A stretch of DNA of 64,000 bases, taken from NCBI GenBank assembly GCA_003220535.1, contig QHSU01000058.1, positions 62,001-126,000 of the forward strand, written 5' to 3'. A program made the position numbers and the translations under genes. Position 1 is the first letter of the stretch. Each line of letters starts with the position of its first letter. Below the pieces are notes generated by a model. It worked only from the letters and a program-made list of their open reading frames with translations, was not told the origin of the DNA and did no database searches. This stretch comes from Candidatus Rokuibacteriota bacterium. GTDB taxonomy: Bacteria > Methylomirabilota > Methylomirabilia > Rokubacteriales > CSP1-6. This document shows, in pieces, positions 8,188 to 16,642 of the stretch.

Positions 8188-9804
8188 TTACAGGCGAGAC
8201 AGCGTCTCGGCGGCCAACGCCACCGCCTTACTCTCCGACTCGGGCCCCTGCAGGACAAGGGCGCGGTAGCGCGCGGCCAGCGATCGCGGTGCCTCGAAGT
8301 TCCCGCCGTTCACCGTCTCACGCTCGGCGGCCCGCGTCACGGTCTCGAGCAAGCGGTCGAAGTGCCCGACCATGCGGCGCCGGACGTCGCCGTAGCCCTT
8401 GACGAGCTGCGCGGCGCGGGCGACTTCCCAGCCGAGCGCCTGGTCCCAGCTCGCGCACCGCACGACCGCGGCGAGCCATCGGTCGATGCGCGCCTGCTCC
8501 TCGTGGGCGCGGTACGAGATCGCGCGCAGGGGCCGCAGCAGCGTGAGCACCCAGACGCGCAGGTAGCCGCTGACCGTCGTCGTCTTGACGTGCTGACCGA
8601 CCGCAGGACGACCATGCGGCCAGCGGCGCTCGGCCCAACGGGCGAACGGCGCGACCAGCCGGTACGGCAGAACGCCGTAGAGCTCGTCGAGGTCCGGCTT
8701 GAGGAAGTCGGTCACGACGATCTCCCCGGACCCGGCGCCCTTGTCCCGCCGAATGCGCTCGAAGCGGCTCATCCGTGTCTTGAGCTGGGCGACGCGGATC
8801 GCATCCTCATAGGTCATCCACACTGCGAGGTGGCGCGCGACGATTCGCCCGAGCTCGAGATCCCCGTCGCGGACGAACGGTCGCAGGCGTTCCAGGTACC
8901 GCTCCGCGTACGCTCGGTCCTGGTAATCGATCAAGCGCGCAATGGCCTGATCCAGCACCGGCCGCAGCTCCGCCGGGAAGTCCCGCGTCATCCGTTCTAT
9001 GTCCGAGGCCAGGTCCGAGCTCGCGGCAGCCCGTTCGGCGGCGGAGGCGGGACCCTGGGGGTCCGCGACCGGCGCAGTGGGACCTCCTCGTCCCGGCCGC
9101 AGCTCGACGAGCTTCGACTCGGGCGAACGGGTGACGGAGCCGGTCGCGTACCCCCCGAGCCCGGCCTCCGCCGCCGACCGGGTCGCCACCGCGAGCCCGG
9201 CTTCGAAGCCGTCGAGGTTGGCGTTGACCTGAACATTCTTGGCCCTGATCGCGTCGCGATACGCGTCGGCGCTGAGCGGCAGCGCGCCGGAGCCGGCGAG
9301 GGCGCCGAGGAGCACGGCGTTCGCCTCGGTGCCGTGCTCGCGCGCGAGCGCCAGCGCATCGAAGGCGATCAGCTTGCGCGCGAACGCCCGGGCCGCGGCG
9401 TGCAGCTGCTCGACAGGGTAGATGCCACGTCCGGTCGCGATCTTCTCGTGGATGGAATAGAGGCGATGGGTGCTGGCGATGATCGTCGTCCGCGCCGGGG
9501 ACGGGAGCCCGAGCTCGATCGAGCGGCCGACCTCGAGGAACTCCGGGGCCAGGAGGACGTCGAGCGCCCCCGGCACCGGATAGAGGGAGAAGATCGGCGC
9601 TCGGTCCGGCTCGTGACTCCGCTCGGTGGAGAGCTCGACGTAATAGGTCGTCGACCCGGTCCTCTGAGCGACGCCGGGGATCGACGTGCCGTGGACCGGA
9701 TAGCCTTCGGCGAGGGCGGCGTCCACGATCCATTCCAGGAGCACGCCGCCCCCCTGCCCGCCGACGGCCGGGATCAGGAGGCTCAGCAGAGACGCGTCGG
9801 TCAC
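8188..9804 (-). CDS. iorB: indolepyruvate ferredoxin oxidoreductase, beta subunit with C-terminal extension
   Basis: Subunit of the enzyme that oxidatively decarboxylates aryl pyruvates to aryl-acetyl-CoA with ferredoxin as acceptor. Residues 1-200 match the pyruvate:ferredoxin oxidoreductase gamma-like domain ('IPAVGGQGGGVLLEWIVDAA', 'GYPVHGTSIPGVAQRTGST', 'APEFLEVGR'). The remaining ~340 residues form a helical domain often fused to this subunit (DUF6537-like). 538 residues from the GTG at 9804, which overlaps the iorA stop as GTGA; the longer frame to 9867 is inside iorA. Translationally coupled to iorA. Confidence 0.88.
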   Translation of the reverse strand: MTDASLLSLLIPAVGGQGGGVLLEWIVDAALAEGYPVHGTSIPGVAQRTGSTTYYVELSTERSHEPDRAPIFSLYPVPGALDVLLAPEFLEVGRSIELGLPSPARTTIIASTHRLYSIHEKIATGRGIYPVEQLHAAARAFARKLIAFDALALAREHGTEANAVLLGALAGSGALPLSADAYRDAIRAKNVQVNANLDGFEAGLAVATRSAAEAGLGGYATGSVTRSPESKLVELRPGRGGPTAPVADPQGPASAAERAAASSDLASDIERMTRDFPAELRPVLDQAIARLIDYQDRAYAERYLERLRPFVRDGDLELGRIVARHLAVWMTYEDAIRVAQLKTRMSRFERIRRDKGAGSGEIVVTDFLKPDLDELYGVLPYRLVAPFARWAERRWPHGRPAVGQHVKTTTVSGYLRVWVLTLLRPLRAISYRAHEEQARIDRWLAAVVRCASWDQALGWEVARAAQLVKGYGDVRRRMVGHFDRLLETVTRAAERETVNGGNFEAPRSLAARYRALVLQGPESESKAVALAAETLSRL

Positions 9805-11945
9805 GCCCCGACGGCCGCGAGCCGTTGAATGACGGCCGCGCGCAGACGACTCACGAACCGCGTCCACCGCGTCGGGTTCGTGATCATCTTGACCTCATAG
9901 AACGAGGGACAGAGGACCGCGGCGTGGGCGACCTCGCCGCAGACGCCGCAGCCCACGCACGTGTCGTCCACGTGGGCGACCGGATCGTCGCGCAGTGGAT
10001 CGGCGCTCTCCCGGAGCGTCAGCGACGGGCAGCCGTTCAAGCGCATGCAGGAATGGTCACCCGTGCACACGTCGGGGTCCACGCCGAAGCGCGGCTGAAC
10101 GACTTCCCGGCCAGCGGCGACCAGGCGGCGGAGCTTGGGCCGATCGCGGCGCTGGCGCTCGAGCATGCACTCGTTCCTGGCGATGATGACCTTGAGCCCG
10201 GGGACGCGCGTCGTCAGGGCCTCCCGGAACGTCCCGATCACCTCGGCGATCCGGTAGGAATTCACGGTGCGGATCCACTTCACGCCGAGTCCCCGCAGGG
10301 CCGCCGGGATCGTCATCGGCAGCGGCTCATTCCGCGCGTTCTTGCCGGTCGACGGGACGTGATGCTGACCCGTCGCCGCGGCGTAGAAGTTGTCGAGGAT
10401 CACCAGCACCGAGTCCTGCTTGTTGTACATCGCGTTCGCGACACCGTTGGTCAGCCCGTTGTGCCAGAAGCCGCCGTCGCCCATCACGGAGATCGTTCGC
10501 TTGCCGAAGAGCGGCGCCACGGCGCTCGAGGACGCGAGCCCCATCCCGTACCCGAGGACGGAGTTGCCGACGTTGAACGGCGCCTGCGTCGAGAACGTCG
10601 AGCATCCGATATCGGCCGCGACGTGCGTGTCGCCGATCGCCGGCTCACGCTGCCGGAGAATCTTCAGCGCGCTGAATACCGGCCGCTCCGGACAGCCCGT
10701 GCAGAAGGACGGCGGTCGCTTCGCGACCGGCTCGGGCAGCACGGCACCGACCTTCTCCCGATGCGCGGTGAGCGCCTGATACCGGTCCTCGATCGCGACG
10801 GTGGACTGCGACTTCACGCCCGCCGAGGTGAAGAAGCGGCGCAGGCCGCCGATGACGAGCTGCGGGACGTACTCGCCGTGCGGCGACAGCAGGTCCTTCC
10901 CTTGGATCTCGACGCCGAGCCGCGCCTCGTGGGCCAGCGCCTTGAGCTCGCGCTCGATGTAGTTCGGCATCCCCTCTTCGACGACGAGGACCCGTTGTTT
11001 GCCGCGCAGGAACCCGATCAGCTCTTCCGGGACCAAGGGGTGGATGGCGTTGAGGACCAGGAGCGGGACGGGCGTGCGGCCGCGCACGTCGGCGAGGCCG
11101 AGCACGTGCAACCCGCGCAGGGTCGTGTTCCAGAGACCGCCCTGCATGACGATCCCCAGATGGTCTTCGTCGCCGCGGAAATGCTCGTTGAGTCCCCGCT
11201 CCACGATGTAGCGCCGCGCGGCCGGCAGGCGCTTCTCGAACTTCTGCGCCTCCATCTGGTAGGTGAAGGGCGGCAGGTTGATCCGGTCGATGCTGAAGCT
11301 CGGCGCGCCGAGCGGCGAGAGCATGCTGATCGCCGGGCGCACGTTGTCCCGGCATCGGAGGGTGCCGCGCATGTGGCAGGCGCGGATTCGGATCGAGAAG
11401 AACACCGGCTCGTTGCAGGCCTCCGAGAGCCCGAAGCCGTCCTCGACGAAGCGGGCGAAGGCGTCGAGGCTGTTGCGCGGATCGAGGAGCGGGATGGACG
11501 ACTTGAGCGCGGTGGAGTGCGTGCGCTCCTGGAGGATCGAGGCGCCCTCGCCGTAGTCCTCGCCGATCACGATGACGGAGCCGCCGATGACGCCGGCCGA
11601 GGCGACGTGCGAGAGCGCGTCGGACGCCACGTTCGTGCCGACGACCGATTTCCACGTGACGGCGCCTCGCATCGGATAATTGATGGAGGCGCCGAGGAGC
11701 GCGGCCGCCGCCGCCTCGCTTCCGGACTGCTCGAAGTAGATGCCGAGCGGGTTGAGGAGCGGCTCGTTCGCGTCGGCCAAGACGTCGATGAGATAGGAGA
11801 CCGGCGCCCCCGGATAGCCGCCGACGTAGCTCACGCCGGATTGGAGCAGCGCCTTGGTGATGGCGAGGATGCCCTCGCCGTGAAGGATCTGGCCCTCGCC
11901 GTACCCGAGCTGCTTGACGTCCTCCGCGAACGACCGCTCACCCAT
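9801..11945 (-). CDS. iorA: indolepyruvate ferredoxin oxidoreductase, alpha subunit
   Basis: 714 residues; thiamine-diphosphate enzyme subunit. The N-terminal half holds the pyrimidine-binding domain ('GYPGAPVSYLIDVLADA'), the C-terminal half the TPP motif beginning at G489 (GDGGFWHNG...NAMYN). A ferredoxin-like C-terminus carries cysteines at about 627, 633, 639 and a second group 'CVGCGVCGEV...CPSF' at about 663-679, for two [4Fe-4S] clusters. 'FCTGCPERPVF' near residue 415 is characteristic. Expected role: amino-acid (Phe/Tyr/Trp) catabolism coupled to ferredoxin. First gene of the iorAB pair. Confidence 0.93.
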   Translation of the reverse strand: MGERSFAEDVKQLGYGEGQILHGEGILAITKALLQSGVSYVGGYPGAPVSYLIDVLADANEPLLNPLGIYFEQSGSEAAAAALLGASINYPMRGAVTWKSVVGTNVASDALSHVASAGVIGGSVIVIGEDYGEGASILQERTHSTALKSSIPLLDPRNSLDAFARFVEDGFGLSEACNEPVFFSIRIRACHMRGTLRCRDNVRPAISMLSPLGAPSFSIDRINLPPFTYQMEAQKFEKRLPAARRYIVERGLNEHFRGDEDHLGIVMQGGLWNTTLRGLHVLGLADVRGRTPVPLLVLNAIHPLVPEELIGFLRGKQRVLVVEEGMPNYIERELKALAHEARLGVEIQGKDLLSPHGEYVPQLVIGGLRRFFTSAGVKSQSTVAIEDRYQALTAHREKVGAVLPEPVAKRPPSFCTGCPERPVFSALKILRQREPAIGDTHVAADIGCSTFSTQAPFNVGNSVLGYGMGLASSSAVAPLFGKRTISVMGDGGFWHNGLTNGVANAMYNKQDSVLVILDNFYAAATGQHHVPSTGKNARNEPLPMTIPAALRGLGVKWIRTVNSYRIAEVIGTFREALTTRVPGLKVIIARNECMLERQRRDRPKLRRLVAAGREVVQPRFGVDPDVCTGDHSCMRLNGCPSLTLRESADPLRDDPVAHVDDTCVGCGVCGEVAHAAVLCPSFYEVKMITNPTRWTRFVSRLRAAVIQRLAAVGA

Positions 11946-11959
11946 GCCGCGACCTCGCG

Positions 11960-12361
11960 TTACTGCTTCTTCGTCGCGTCCTGCTTCGTGGCGTCCTGTT
12001 TCTTCGCGCCGTCCATCTTCTTCGCACTGTCCTGCTTGGCGATGATCTGGTCCTTGATCTTGTCGTAGGTGCCCTGCGGGATGATGCCCTTCTTCGGCAA
12101 CTCATCCTTGCGCGCGTACGGGCGGCCCTCGACGATCTTCTTCGCGAGTGCGTCACCGATTCCCGGAAGGGCCTTCAACTCGTCCTCGGACGCGCTGTTG
12201 ATATCGAGCGGCTTTTTCTTCGCGTCCGTGGCCTTGGTCTCGGTCTTGGCCGGCTCTTTCTTGGCCGGCGCGTCGGTCTTCGGCTGCGCCAGCGCCGGCG
12301 AGACCACGAGCGAAACGGCGGCGAACAGGACGGCGATCAACACGGCGACGAGCTTGGACAT
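11960..12361 (-). CDS. exported helix-hairpin-helix protein (ComEA-like)
   Basis: 133 residues: signal peptide (residues 1-26, 'MSKLVAVLIAVLFAAVSLVV' ending ALA-Q), a Lys/Ala/Glu-rich linker, one HhH motif ('LDINSASEDELKALPGIG', then 'AKKIVEGRPYARKDEL') and a Lys/Asp/Ala-rich tail. The HhH fold binds DNA non-specifically; ComEA-type proteins bind DNA in the periplasm during uptake, but many such short proteins have unknown roles. ATG at 12361 chosen because of gaggagg nine bases before it and because it begins the signal peptide. Confidence 0.82.
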   Translation of the reverse strand: MSKLVAVLIAVLFAAVSLVVSPALAQPKTDAPAKKEPAKTETKATDAKKKPLDINSASEDELKALPGIGDALAKKIVEGRPYARKDELPKKGIIPQGTYDKIKDQIIAKQDSAKKMDGAKKQDATKQDATKKQ

Positions 12362-12604
12362 CGGTGGCCTCCTCGTGACAGGTTGTGAGCGCCGATATAG
12401 CGTTGGCCCAGTATACCTCAAACAATTTCAATGATTTGCCTGGCGTCTCCGCAATCCCACGCGTCTGAACAATTGGACATTGACGGGCGGAGCGTGCACT
12501 CCTCGAGATCCTGGCCGTTCGGGACGCAGACACGAGCTACGCTGACGACAGAAGTTCGAGTGGCTGTACACTGTGCAAGCTCCAGAGACTTGCGGCGGAT
12601 CTGG

Positions 12605-12690
12605 GCCGGGGTGGTGTAATGGCAGCCACGCTGGACTCAAAATCCAGTGCCCGTGAGGGCGTGCGGGTTCAACTCCCGCCCCCGGTACCA
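12605..12690 (+). tRNA. tRNA-Leu (anticodon CAA)
   Basis: Cloverleaf reads through: acceptor GCCGGGG pairing with CCCCGGT (G1-U72 wobble), D-arm, anticodon stem CTGGA/TCCAG with loop CTCAAAA giving CAA, a long class II variable arm (TGCCCGTGAGGGCGT), T-arm GCGGG-TTCAACT-CCCGC, discriminator A and encoded CCA. 86 nt. Upstream, TACACT at 12567-12572 could be a weak -10. Confidence 0.95.
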
Positions 12691-12696
12691 ACATTC

Positions 12697-12726
12697 TTGA
12701 CAGGGTGTTCAACCTCCCTGTAGGGT
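12697..12726 (+). promoter_or_regulatory. probable promoter of tRNA-Ala
   Basis: Perfect -35 TTGACA at 12697-12702 and a TAGGGT -10-like hexamer at 12721-12726 with an 18-base spacer, placing initiation about six bases before the tRNA-Ala 5' end. Located in the 48-base gap between the two tRNAs. Confidence 0.5.
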
Positions 12727-12738
12727 AATTCTTCGCGT

Positions 12739-12814
12739 GGGGCTGTAGCTCAGTTGGGAGAGCACAAGGCTGGCAGTCTTGGGGTCAGGGGTTCGACTCC
12801 CCTCAGCTCCACCA
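12739..12814 (+). tRNA. tRNA-Ala (anticodon GGC)
   Basis: 76 nt with encoded CCA. Acceptor GGGGCTG/CAGCTCC, D-arm GCTC..GAGC, anticodon stem CAAGG/TCTTG with loop CTGGCAG giving anticodon GGC, T-arm CAGGGG-TTCGACT-CCCCT. The 3' end (12791-12820) has an imperfect second copy at 16586-16614. Confidence 0.95.
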
Positions 12815-13048
12815 ACTTAACAAATGAAGCCTGCGGTAGCCGGTACCAGCGAAGAGTTAGCCTGCCGAGTCGACTTGTCGATTCTTATTCCCTGAAGGAA
12901 GCACCGGACGACGCGCTTCCGTTCCTCCGGTTCCCCCGCGCGGAGTACCTCGGCGACGTGGCCGAGCTCGTGTTCAGTGCCCCGCGATCGCGTCGACGCG
13001 CGGCGGCGCTGTGTCGGCGCCCCGAGCCAGGGTGGCGTGACCGTTCGA

Positions 13049-13291
13049 CTACTGGATGATCTCGTCCGCCCGCTGCAGCAGCGTCTGCGGGATCGTCAGA
13101 TCGAGTGCTTTGGCGGCCTTCAGATTGACGACCAGCTCGAACTTCGTCGGCCGCTCCACGGGCAGGTCGGCGGGCTTCGCACCTTTTAGGATTCTGTCGA
13201 CGAAGTAAGAGGCCCGCCGATGCATGTCCGTGTAGCTTGGCCCATAGGACATCAACCCGCCAACCTCGACCAATTCCCGGTAGCCGCGCAC
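13049..13291 (-). pseudogene. 3' fragment of a TrpX-like ABC transporter substrate-binding protein gene
   Basis: An 80-codon frame matching only the C-terminal quarter of the family: 'GGLMSYGPSYTDMHRRASYFVDRILKGAKPADLPVERPTKFELVVNLKAAKALDLTIP...LLQRADEIIQ' (in pieces). Intact members are about 325 residues, as in the gene at 56371-57354. Nothing recognisable continues the protein beyond 13291 in any frame. Its closest relative here is the broken gene at 15390-16144. Bases 12815-13048 between tRNA-Ala and this relic hold no gene that I can recognise. Confidence 0.8.
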
Positions 13292-13394
13292 CCCGGGGAA
13301 ACGGAACCCTTGGAGACAAGGGCGAAAACGCTAGGTGTAGCAGGGCGCCGGCGACGGACGCTGTCACCTCCGCCGCCGGCTCTGTCATGGACGG

Positions 13395-14045
13395 CTACTT
13401 CTTCTCGGCAGGCTTGGCCGCAGAGCCCTTCGCGGTCGGCTGTTTCGGCATCTGCGCGGTCGGCATCATAATGTGCGCGTACTTCGTGCCCTTCCACATC
13501 ACCCACGGTCCGCCGTTCTGCGGATCGGTCGGCAGGACATCGAGTTGCGCCGTGTCCGGCACGATGACCATCACGTGCGGGCCGCTCACCACCCACTGAT
13601 TGTCGGGCGCGGGCTTGTCGGCGTAGGGGTCGGTGTTGCTGGCGCCCTTGTCACCCTTGAGCATGTAGGCGAGGCCGAGGTTCTTGACCTCAGGATCCTT
13701 CTTGTTGATCCAGCCGTCGGCCCAGTTTTGCCATTCCTTGTCGAGGCACATCGGAGTCCCATTGGGTTCGGTCATGCATAGCCAGCCGTTGGTGCCGGCC
13801 CGGAGCTGTTTCATCTTGCCGTCCGCGGTCATCTCCATGATCGTCGCGTTCTTCGAGATCGACGGCGGCGCGGCGCTCATCGCCCTCGCGATCTTCGCGG
13901 CGTCCGAGCTTCCTCCGCCGCTCGTGGCCATCGTCTCGTGCCCTGATTTCGCCTTGGGCTCTTCGGGTTTGGCCTTCTCCTGGGCCGCAACTGTCCAGCC
14001 CGCCATAATCAGCAGTCCTGCCACCACCGTAATTGTCTTCCGCAT
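13395..14045 (-). CDS. exported protein of unknown function
   Basis: 216 residues from the ATG at 14045 (ggagga nine bases upstream); the frame extends to 14204 but without plausible sequence. Signal peptide at residues 1-22 ('MRKTITVVAGLLIMAGWTVA'|AQ). The mature part is 'KAKPEEPKAKSGHE' linker, then a compact domain with 'GTNGWLCMTEPNGTPMCLDKEW' (two Cys that could form a disulfide), 'GLAYMLKGDKGASNTDPYA', 'GPHVMVIVPD' and 'GPWVMWKGTKYAHIMMP'; the tail is Lys/Ala rich. Looks like a complete, intact periplasmic protein amid relics. I do not recognise the family. Confidence 0.75.
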   Translation of the reverse strand: MRKTITVVAGLLIMAGWTVAAQEKAKPEEPKAKSGHETMATSGGGSSDAAKIARAMSAAPPSISKNATIMEMTADGKMKQLRAGTNGWLCMTEPNGTPMCLDKEWQNWADGWINKKDPEVKNLGLAYMLKGDKGASNTDPYADKPAPDNQWVVSGPHVMVIVPDTAQLDVLPTDPQNGGPWVMWKGTKYAHIMMPTAQMPKQPTAKGSAAKPAEKK

Positions 14046-14185
14046 GGTTCTCCTCCGTGGGGTATGGGTCGAATTCGGTCGGTGACATTTCCGGGTCTTT
14101 AGCCTGACTGACTCCCGCGAGGCCGGACGTTTCAGGACGGTGCCGCGACTCTGTGCTGATTCCAGTGGGTTGTCAACACAAGCGT

Positions 14186-14460
14186 CATCCCATGTCTCGC
14201 CCACCTTCTAGGCACCGCGCGCATCGCCCTCGAGCACGGCGCCGCGGAGGACGATGCGATCGCGGCGCTCCTCCACGACGCGGTCGAGGACCACGGGCCG
14301 ACACCCTCGTCGAGATCCGGGACCGGTTCGGGAGCGCGATGGCTGAGATCGCGACCGGCTGCACGGACACCGACGAGACGCCCAAGCCTCCATGCCTGGC
14401 TCGGAAGGAGGCCTCCATTCGGCACCTCGAGGACGCCCCGGCCTCGGTGCGGCGGCGCGG
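14186..14460 (+). pseudogene. decayed HD-domain (RelA/SpoT-type hydrolase-like) gene fragment
   Basis: Read on the plus strand, one frame gives 'LGTARIALEHGAAEDD' then 'AIAALLHDAVEDHG' (HD motif H-D with ED below), after which the frame shifts to 'TLVEIRDRFGSAMAEIATGC' and 'TDTDETPKPPCLARKEASI' and ends at 'RHLEDAPASVR'. This order is that of small HD-domain phosphohydrolases. Both the N-terminus and the C-terminal part are missing, and a frameshift lies near 14298. It overlaps, on the opposite strand, the extended tail of the outer-membrane gene. Confidence 0.75.
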
Positions 14461-15266
14461 GGGCTACTTCCGCTCGCCCCACCCCACTCGAACCGGTAAC
14501 CCAGGATCATCTTGACGATCAAGCGGTCCGTACTGGGTGTCAGGCCGAAACCGACGCCAAAGTTGAACTCCCACTTGGGCCCCAGGTCGAGGTCGATTAC
14601 GGGGAAGAGCTGCTGCTGGTCGTGCGCTCGGTCGAGGTGGGTCACCGAGCCCAGCGAGCCATAATACTCAAGCCCCACAGCCGCCTTCGGGGTCACCGCG
14701 TAGCTGACCTTGGCGGCGGGTGAGAACTCGAAGCCATCGCCGGTGCTCTTCCCCTTAATGGCCCGATCCAGTACCGGATTGATCGAGACGTACCAGCGCT
14801 TCCACTGCCTGTCGATGATCGGGCGGAGCTCGAGCGTCCAGGTATCCGTGGAGAAGGCGCGCCGCTGATAGCCGACCTCCGCCGAGAGGCTGAGCCCCAC
14901 CGGCAGGTGCCAGCTCTCCGGTGCCCGCACGCGCGGGCGGATGTGGTTGCCGACCCATTCCCATGTAGTGTCGGGCTGGATGCTCGTAAAGACATAGAAG
15001 CCGGTCTCGAACCAGGGCGTCCAGCCCTGGGTGATCTCCAGGGTTTCATGGAAAGCACCCTGCGTTCGGAGGAGGTGGTCCGTGGTCTTCGTGCTGCCTT
15101 GGGCGGCCACGTTGCTGTGCAATTCCACCATCGTGCTGCCGGGCGCCACGGTCTCGGAGCCGTAGACCTGGATCTCGAAGTTGTTCTGGGCAACGACCGG
15201 TTTGGGGGTCACGAGCGCTGCGCACAAGGCGAGCGCGGGCAGCACGGCGTGGACGGGTGAGATCAC
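14208..15266 (-). CDS. outer-membrane beta-barrel protein with aberrant C-terminal extension
   Basis: 352 codons. Signal peptide at residues 1-26 ('ALCAALVTPKPVVAQ'), then alternating beta strands with aromatic ends ('NNFEIQVYGSETVAPGSTMV', 'TPWFETGFYVFTS', 'WEFNFGVGFGLTPSTDRL', 'KMILGYRFEWGG'), the pattern of a transporter-like OMP. A normal barrel would stop near 'GYRFEWG' (about codon 250); here the frame runs on for about 100 residues of Arg/Pro/Ser-rich sequence that is the antisense of the HD-domain relic. The GTG start at 15266 has no good ribosome site. May be a decaying gene. Confidence 0.65.
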   Translation of the reverse strand: MISPVHAVLPALALCAALVTPKPVVAQNNFEIQVYGSETVAPGSTMVELHSNVAAQGSTKTTDHLLRTQGAFHETLEITQGWTPWFETGFYVFTSIQPDTTWEWVGNHIRPRVRAPESWHLPVGLSLSAEVGYQRRAFSTDTWTLELRPIIDRQWKRWYVSINPVLDRAIKGKSTGDGFEFSPAAKVSYAVTPKAAVGLEYYGSLGSVTHLDRAHDQQQLFPVIDLDLGPKWEFNFGVGFGLTPSTDRLIVKMILGYRFEWGGASGSSPRAAAPRPGRPRGAEWRPPSEPGMEAWASRRCPCSRSRSQPSRSRTGPGSRRGCRPVVLDRVVEERRDRIVLRGAVLEGDARGA

Positions 15267-15389
15267 GCACGCAGTGTACGGTATGCTCTCGGCTTACTCG
15301 CGCTTCGCCTGGCGAGCCTGAAGCTGCTCGATGAACGTCGGCATCCCGGCCCGGCTCTGGCATCGACTTGGCGGCCACCGGCGGCTGCG

Positions 15390-16144
15390 ATGCTGCTCGG
15401 GGCATCGCGCGTCTCGGCGGCCGGAGATCGCTCAGCAGCTACTGGGCGCTCGGGGGGGGGCGGCGCAGTGATCAGGGCCGCGAAACAGGCGACCAGCATG
15501 ATTCCCCTCGTCATGACCGGGAGCTCTGATCCCGTCGCCGAGGGTCTCGTCGCCAGCATGGCGCGCCCCGGTGGAAACGTCACGGGCATGTCCTTCATGA
15601 ACGCCGAGCTAAGCTCGAAGCGCCTCGAGTTGCTGAAGGAGGCCGTTCCTCGAGTCGCACGCCTGGCCGTGATCTTGGACCCGGTCACCAGCCAGCTTGA
15701 ACTGCGGGCGACGCAGGCCGCGGCCCGCAGGCTGGGTGTCACGCTCAAGCTCATGGAGGTGCGGAACGCCGACGACCTGGCGCGCGTGTTCGCAGCGCTC
15801 GACAAGGAGCGACCCGACGCCCTCACATGTTCTTCGATGCGTTAACGACGGGATACCGAGGACTCGTCGGAGACTTTGCGAAGAAGCACAAGTTGCCGAC
15901 AATCTTCGGAGCCAGGGAGTTCGCGGAAGCCGGCGGCCTGATGTCCTACTCGGCGGATGTCGCCGAGGGCTTCCGGCGCGCCGCGACCTACGTGGACAAG
16001 ATTCTGAAGGGCGCCAAGCCGGCTGACCTGCCCGTCGAGCAACCCACGAAGTTCGAGCTCGTCATCAATATGAAGACCGCGAAGGCATTGGGCCTCACGA
16101 TCCCGCCTTCGCTGCTAATTCGGGCGGATCACGTGATCGAGTAA
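15390..16144 (+). pseudogene. frameshifted, N-truncated TrpX-like ABC substrate-binding protein gene
   Basis: Two overlapping frames encode successive parts of one protein: 15465-15830 ('AAKQATSMIPLVMTGSSDPV', 'VASMARPGGNVTGMSF', 'SSKRLELLKEAVPRVARLAV') and 15827-16144 ('FFDALTTGYRGLVGDFAKKH', 'GAREFAEAGGLMSY', 'PADLPVEQPTKFELVINMK', ending 'IRADHVIE'). The join near 15830 needs a one-base shift. The N-terminal ~100 residues and signal peptide are missing, and a run of ten G just upstream (15451-15460) may mark another slip. Same family as 13049-13291 and the intact 56371-57354. Confidence 0.85.
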
Positions 16145-16147
16145 GGC

Positions 16148-16369
16148 GTGCTCGAACTCGACGCCAATGCCAAGGCGGTGGAGATTCTGATGCGCGCTAA
16201 GGATATGAGCCGGAGGGAGGCGGTGGGCACGATCATCACCCATCTTCGAGCCGCCGAACGGGCTGTTGAGCGTGGTGGGCCGATTACCTCGGGCCATCGG
16301 GCGCCGCCGCAGAAATCTCGGACCTGCTCGCGCGCTATCCTGACAGCCAATGACCAGGAAGCGAAGTAG
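16148..16369 (+). CDS. short ORF of unknown function
   Basis: 73 codons from a GTG three bases after the stop of the broken substrate-binding gene. 'LELDANAKAVEILMRAKDMS' and 'RREAVGTIITHLRAAERAVE' would form amphipathic helices; the rest looks random. No ribosome site. It lies inside the decayed segment and may be a relic of a longer gene. Not recognised. Confidence 0.25.
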   Translation: MLELDANAKAVEILMRAKDMSRREAVGTIITHLRAAERAVERGGPITSGHRAPPQKSRTCSRAILTANDQEAK

Positions 16370-16585
16370 GCTCATGCTCGAAGCGCTGAGACGAGTGGGT
16401 GCGCCCTTCTTAGCCCTCGCCTGCCGACCCCTCAGGGTAGAGGGATAGTGGGCCACCCTTGATCGCCTCCTGGTGCGCCTCCTGGGCCCGCTGGAGATCC
16501 GCGGTCCCATCAGGTCAGTGCGGCGATGGCTTCGACCAGCCGCGAGGTGAGAGCGGCAGAATCTGGTCGGAACGTGAAGGGTCAA

Positions 16586-16614
16586 GTTCAGCTCCCCTCA
16601 GCACCACTAACTAA
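16586..16614 (+). repeat. degenerate copy of the tRNA-Ala 3' end (possible relic attachment site)
   Basis: The sequence starting GTTC and containing the 11-base identity CTCCCCTCAGC (16592-16602), followed by ACCACTAACTAA, mirrors GTTC..CTCCCCTCAGC..CCACCAACTTAA at 12791-12820. Most positions match once one gap is allowed. The two copies are direct repeats 3.8 kb apart and bracket only relics, one exported protein and one barrel gene. Confidence 0.4.
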
Positions 16615-16642
16615 GAACCGCCGAACAACGCGCTTCTCCGGC

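Noticed and set aside
12754..13059. Plus-strand ORF that begins inside tRNA-Ala
   Set aside because: It overlaps the tRNA and the antisense of the substrate-binding relic; no ribosome site or recognisable domain.
15830..15845. Stop in the broken substrate-binding protein gene as a recoding site
   Set aside because: The two halves are in different frames and the N-terminus is missing; no redox residue or slippery heptamer is at the junction. Simple frameshift decay is enough.
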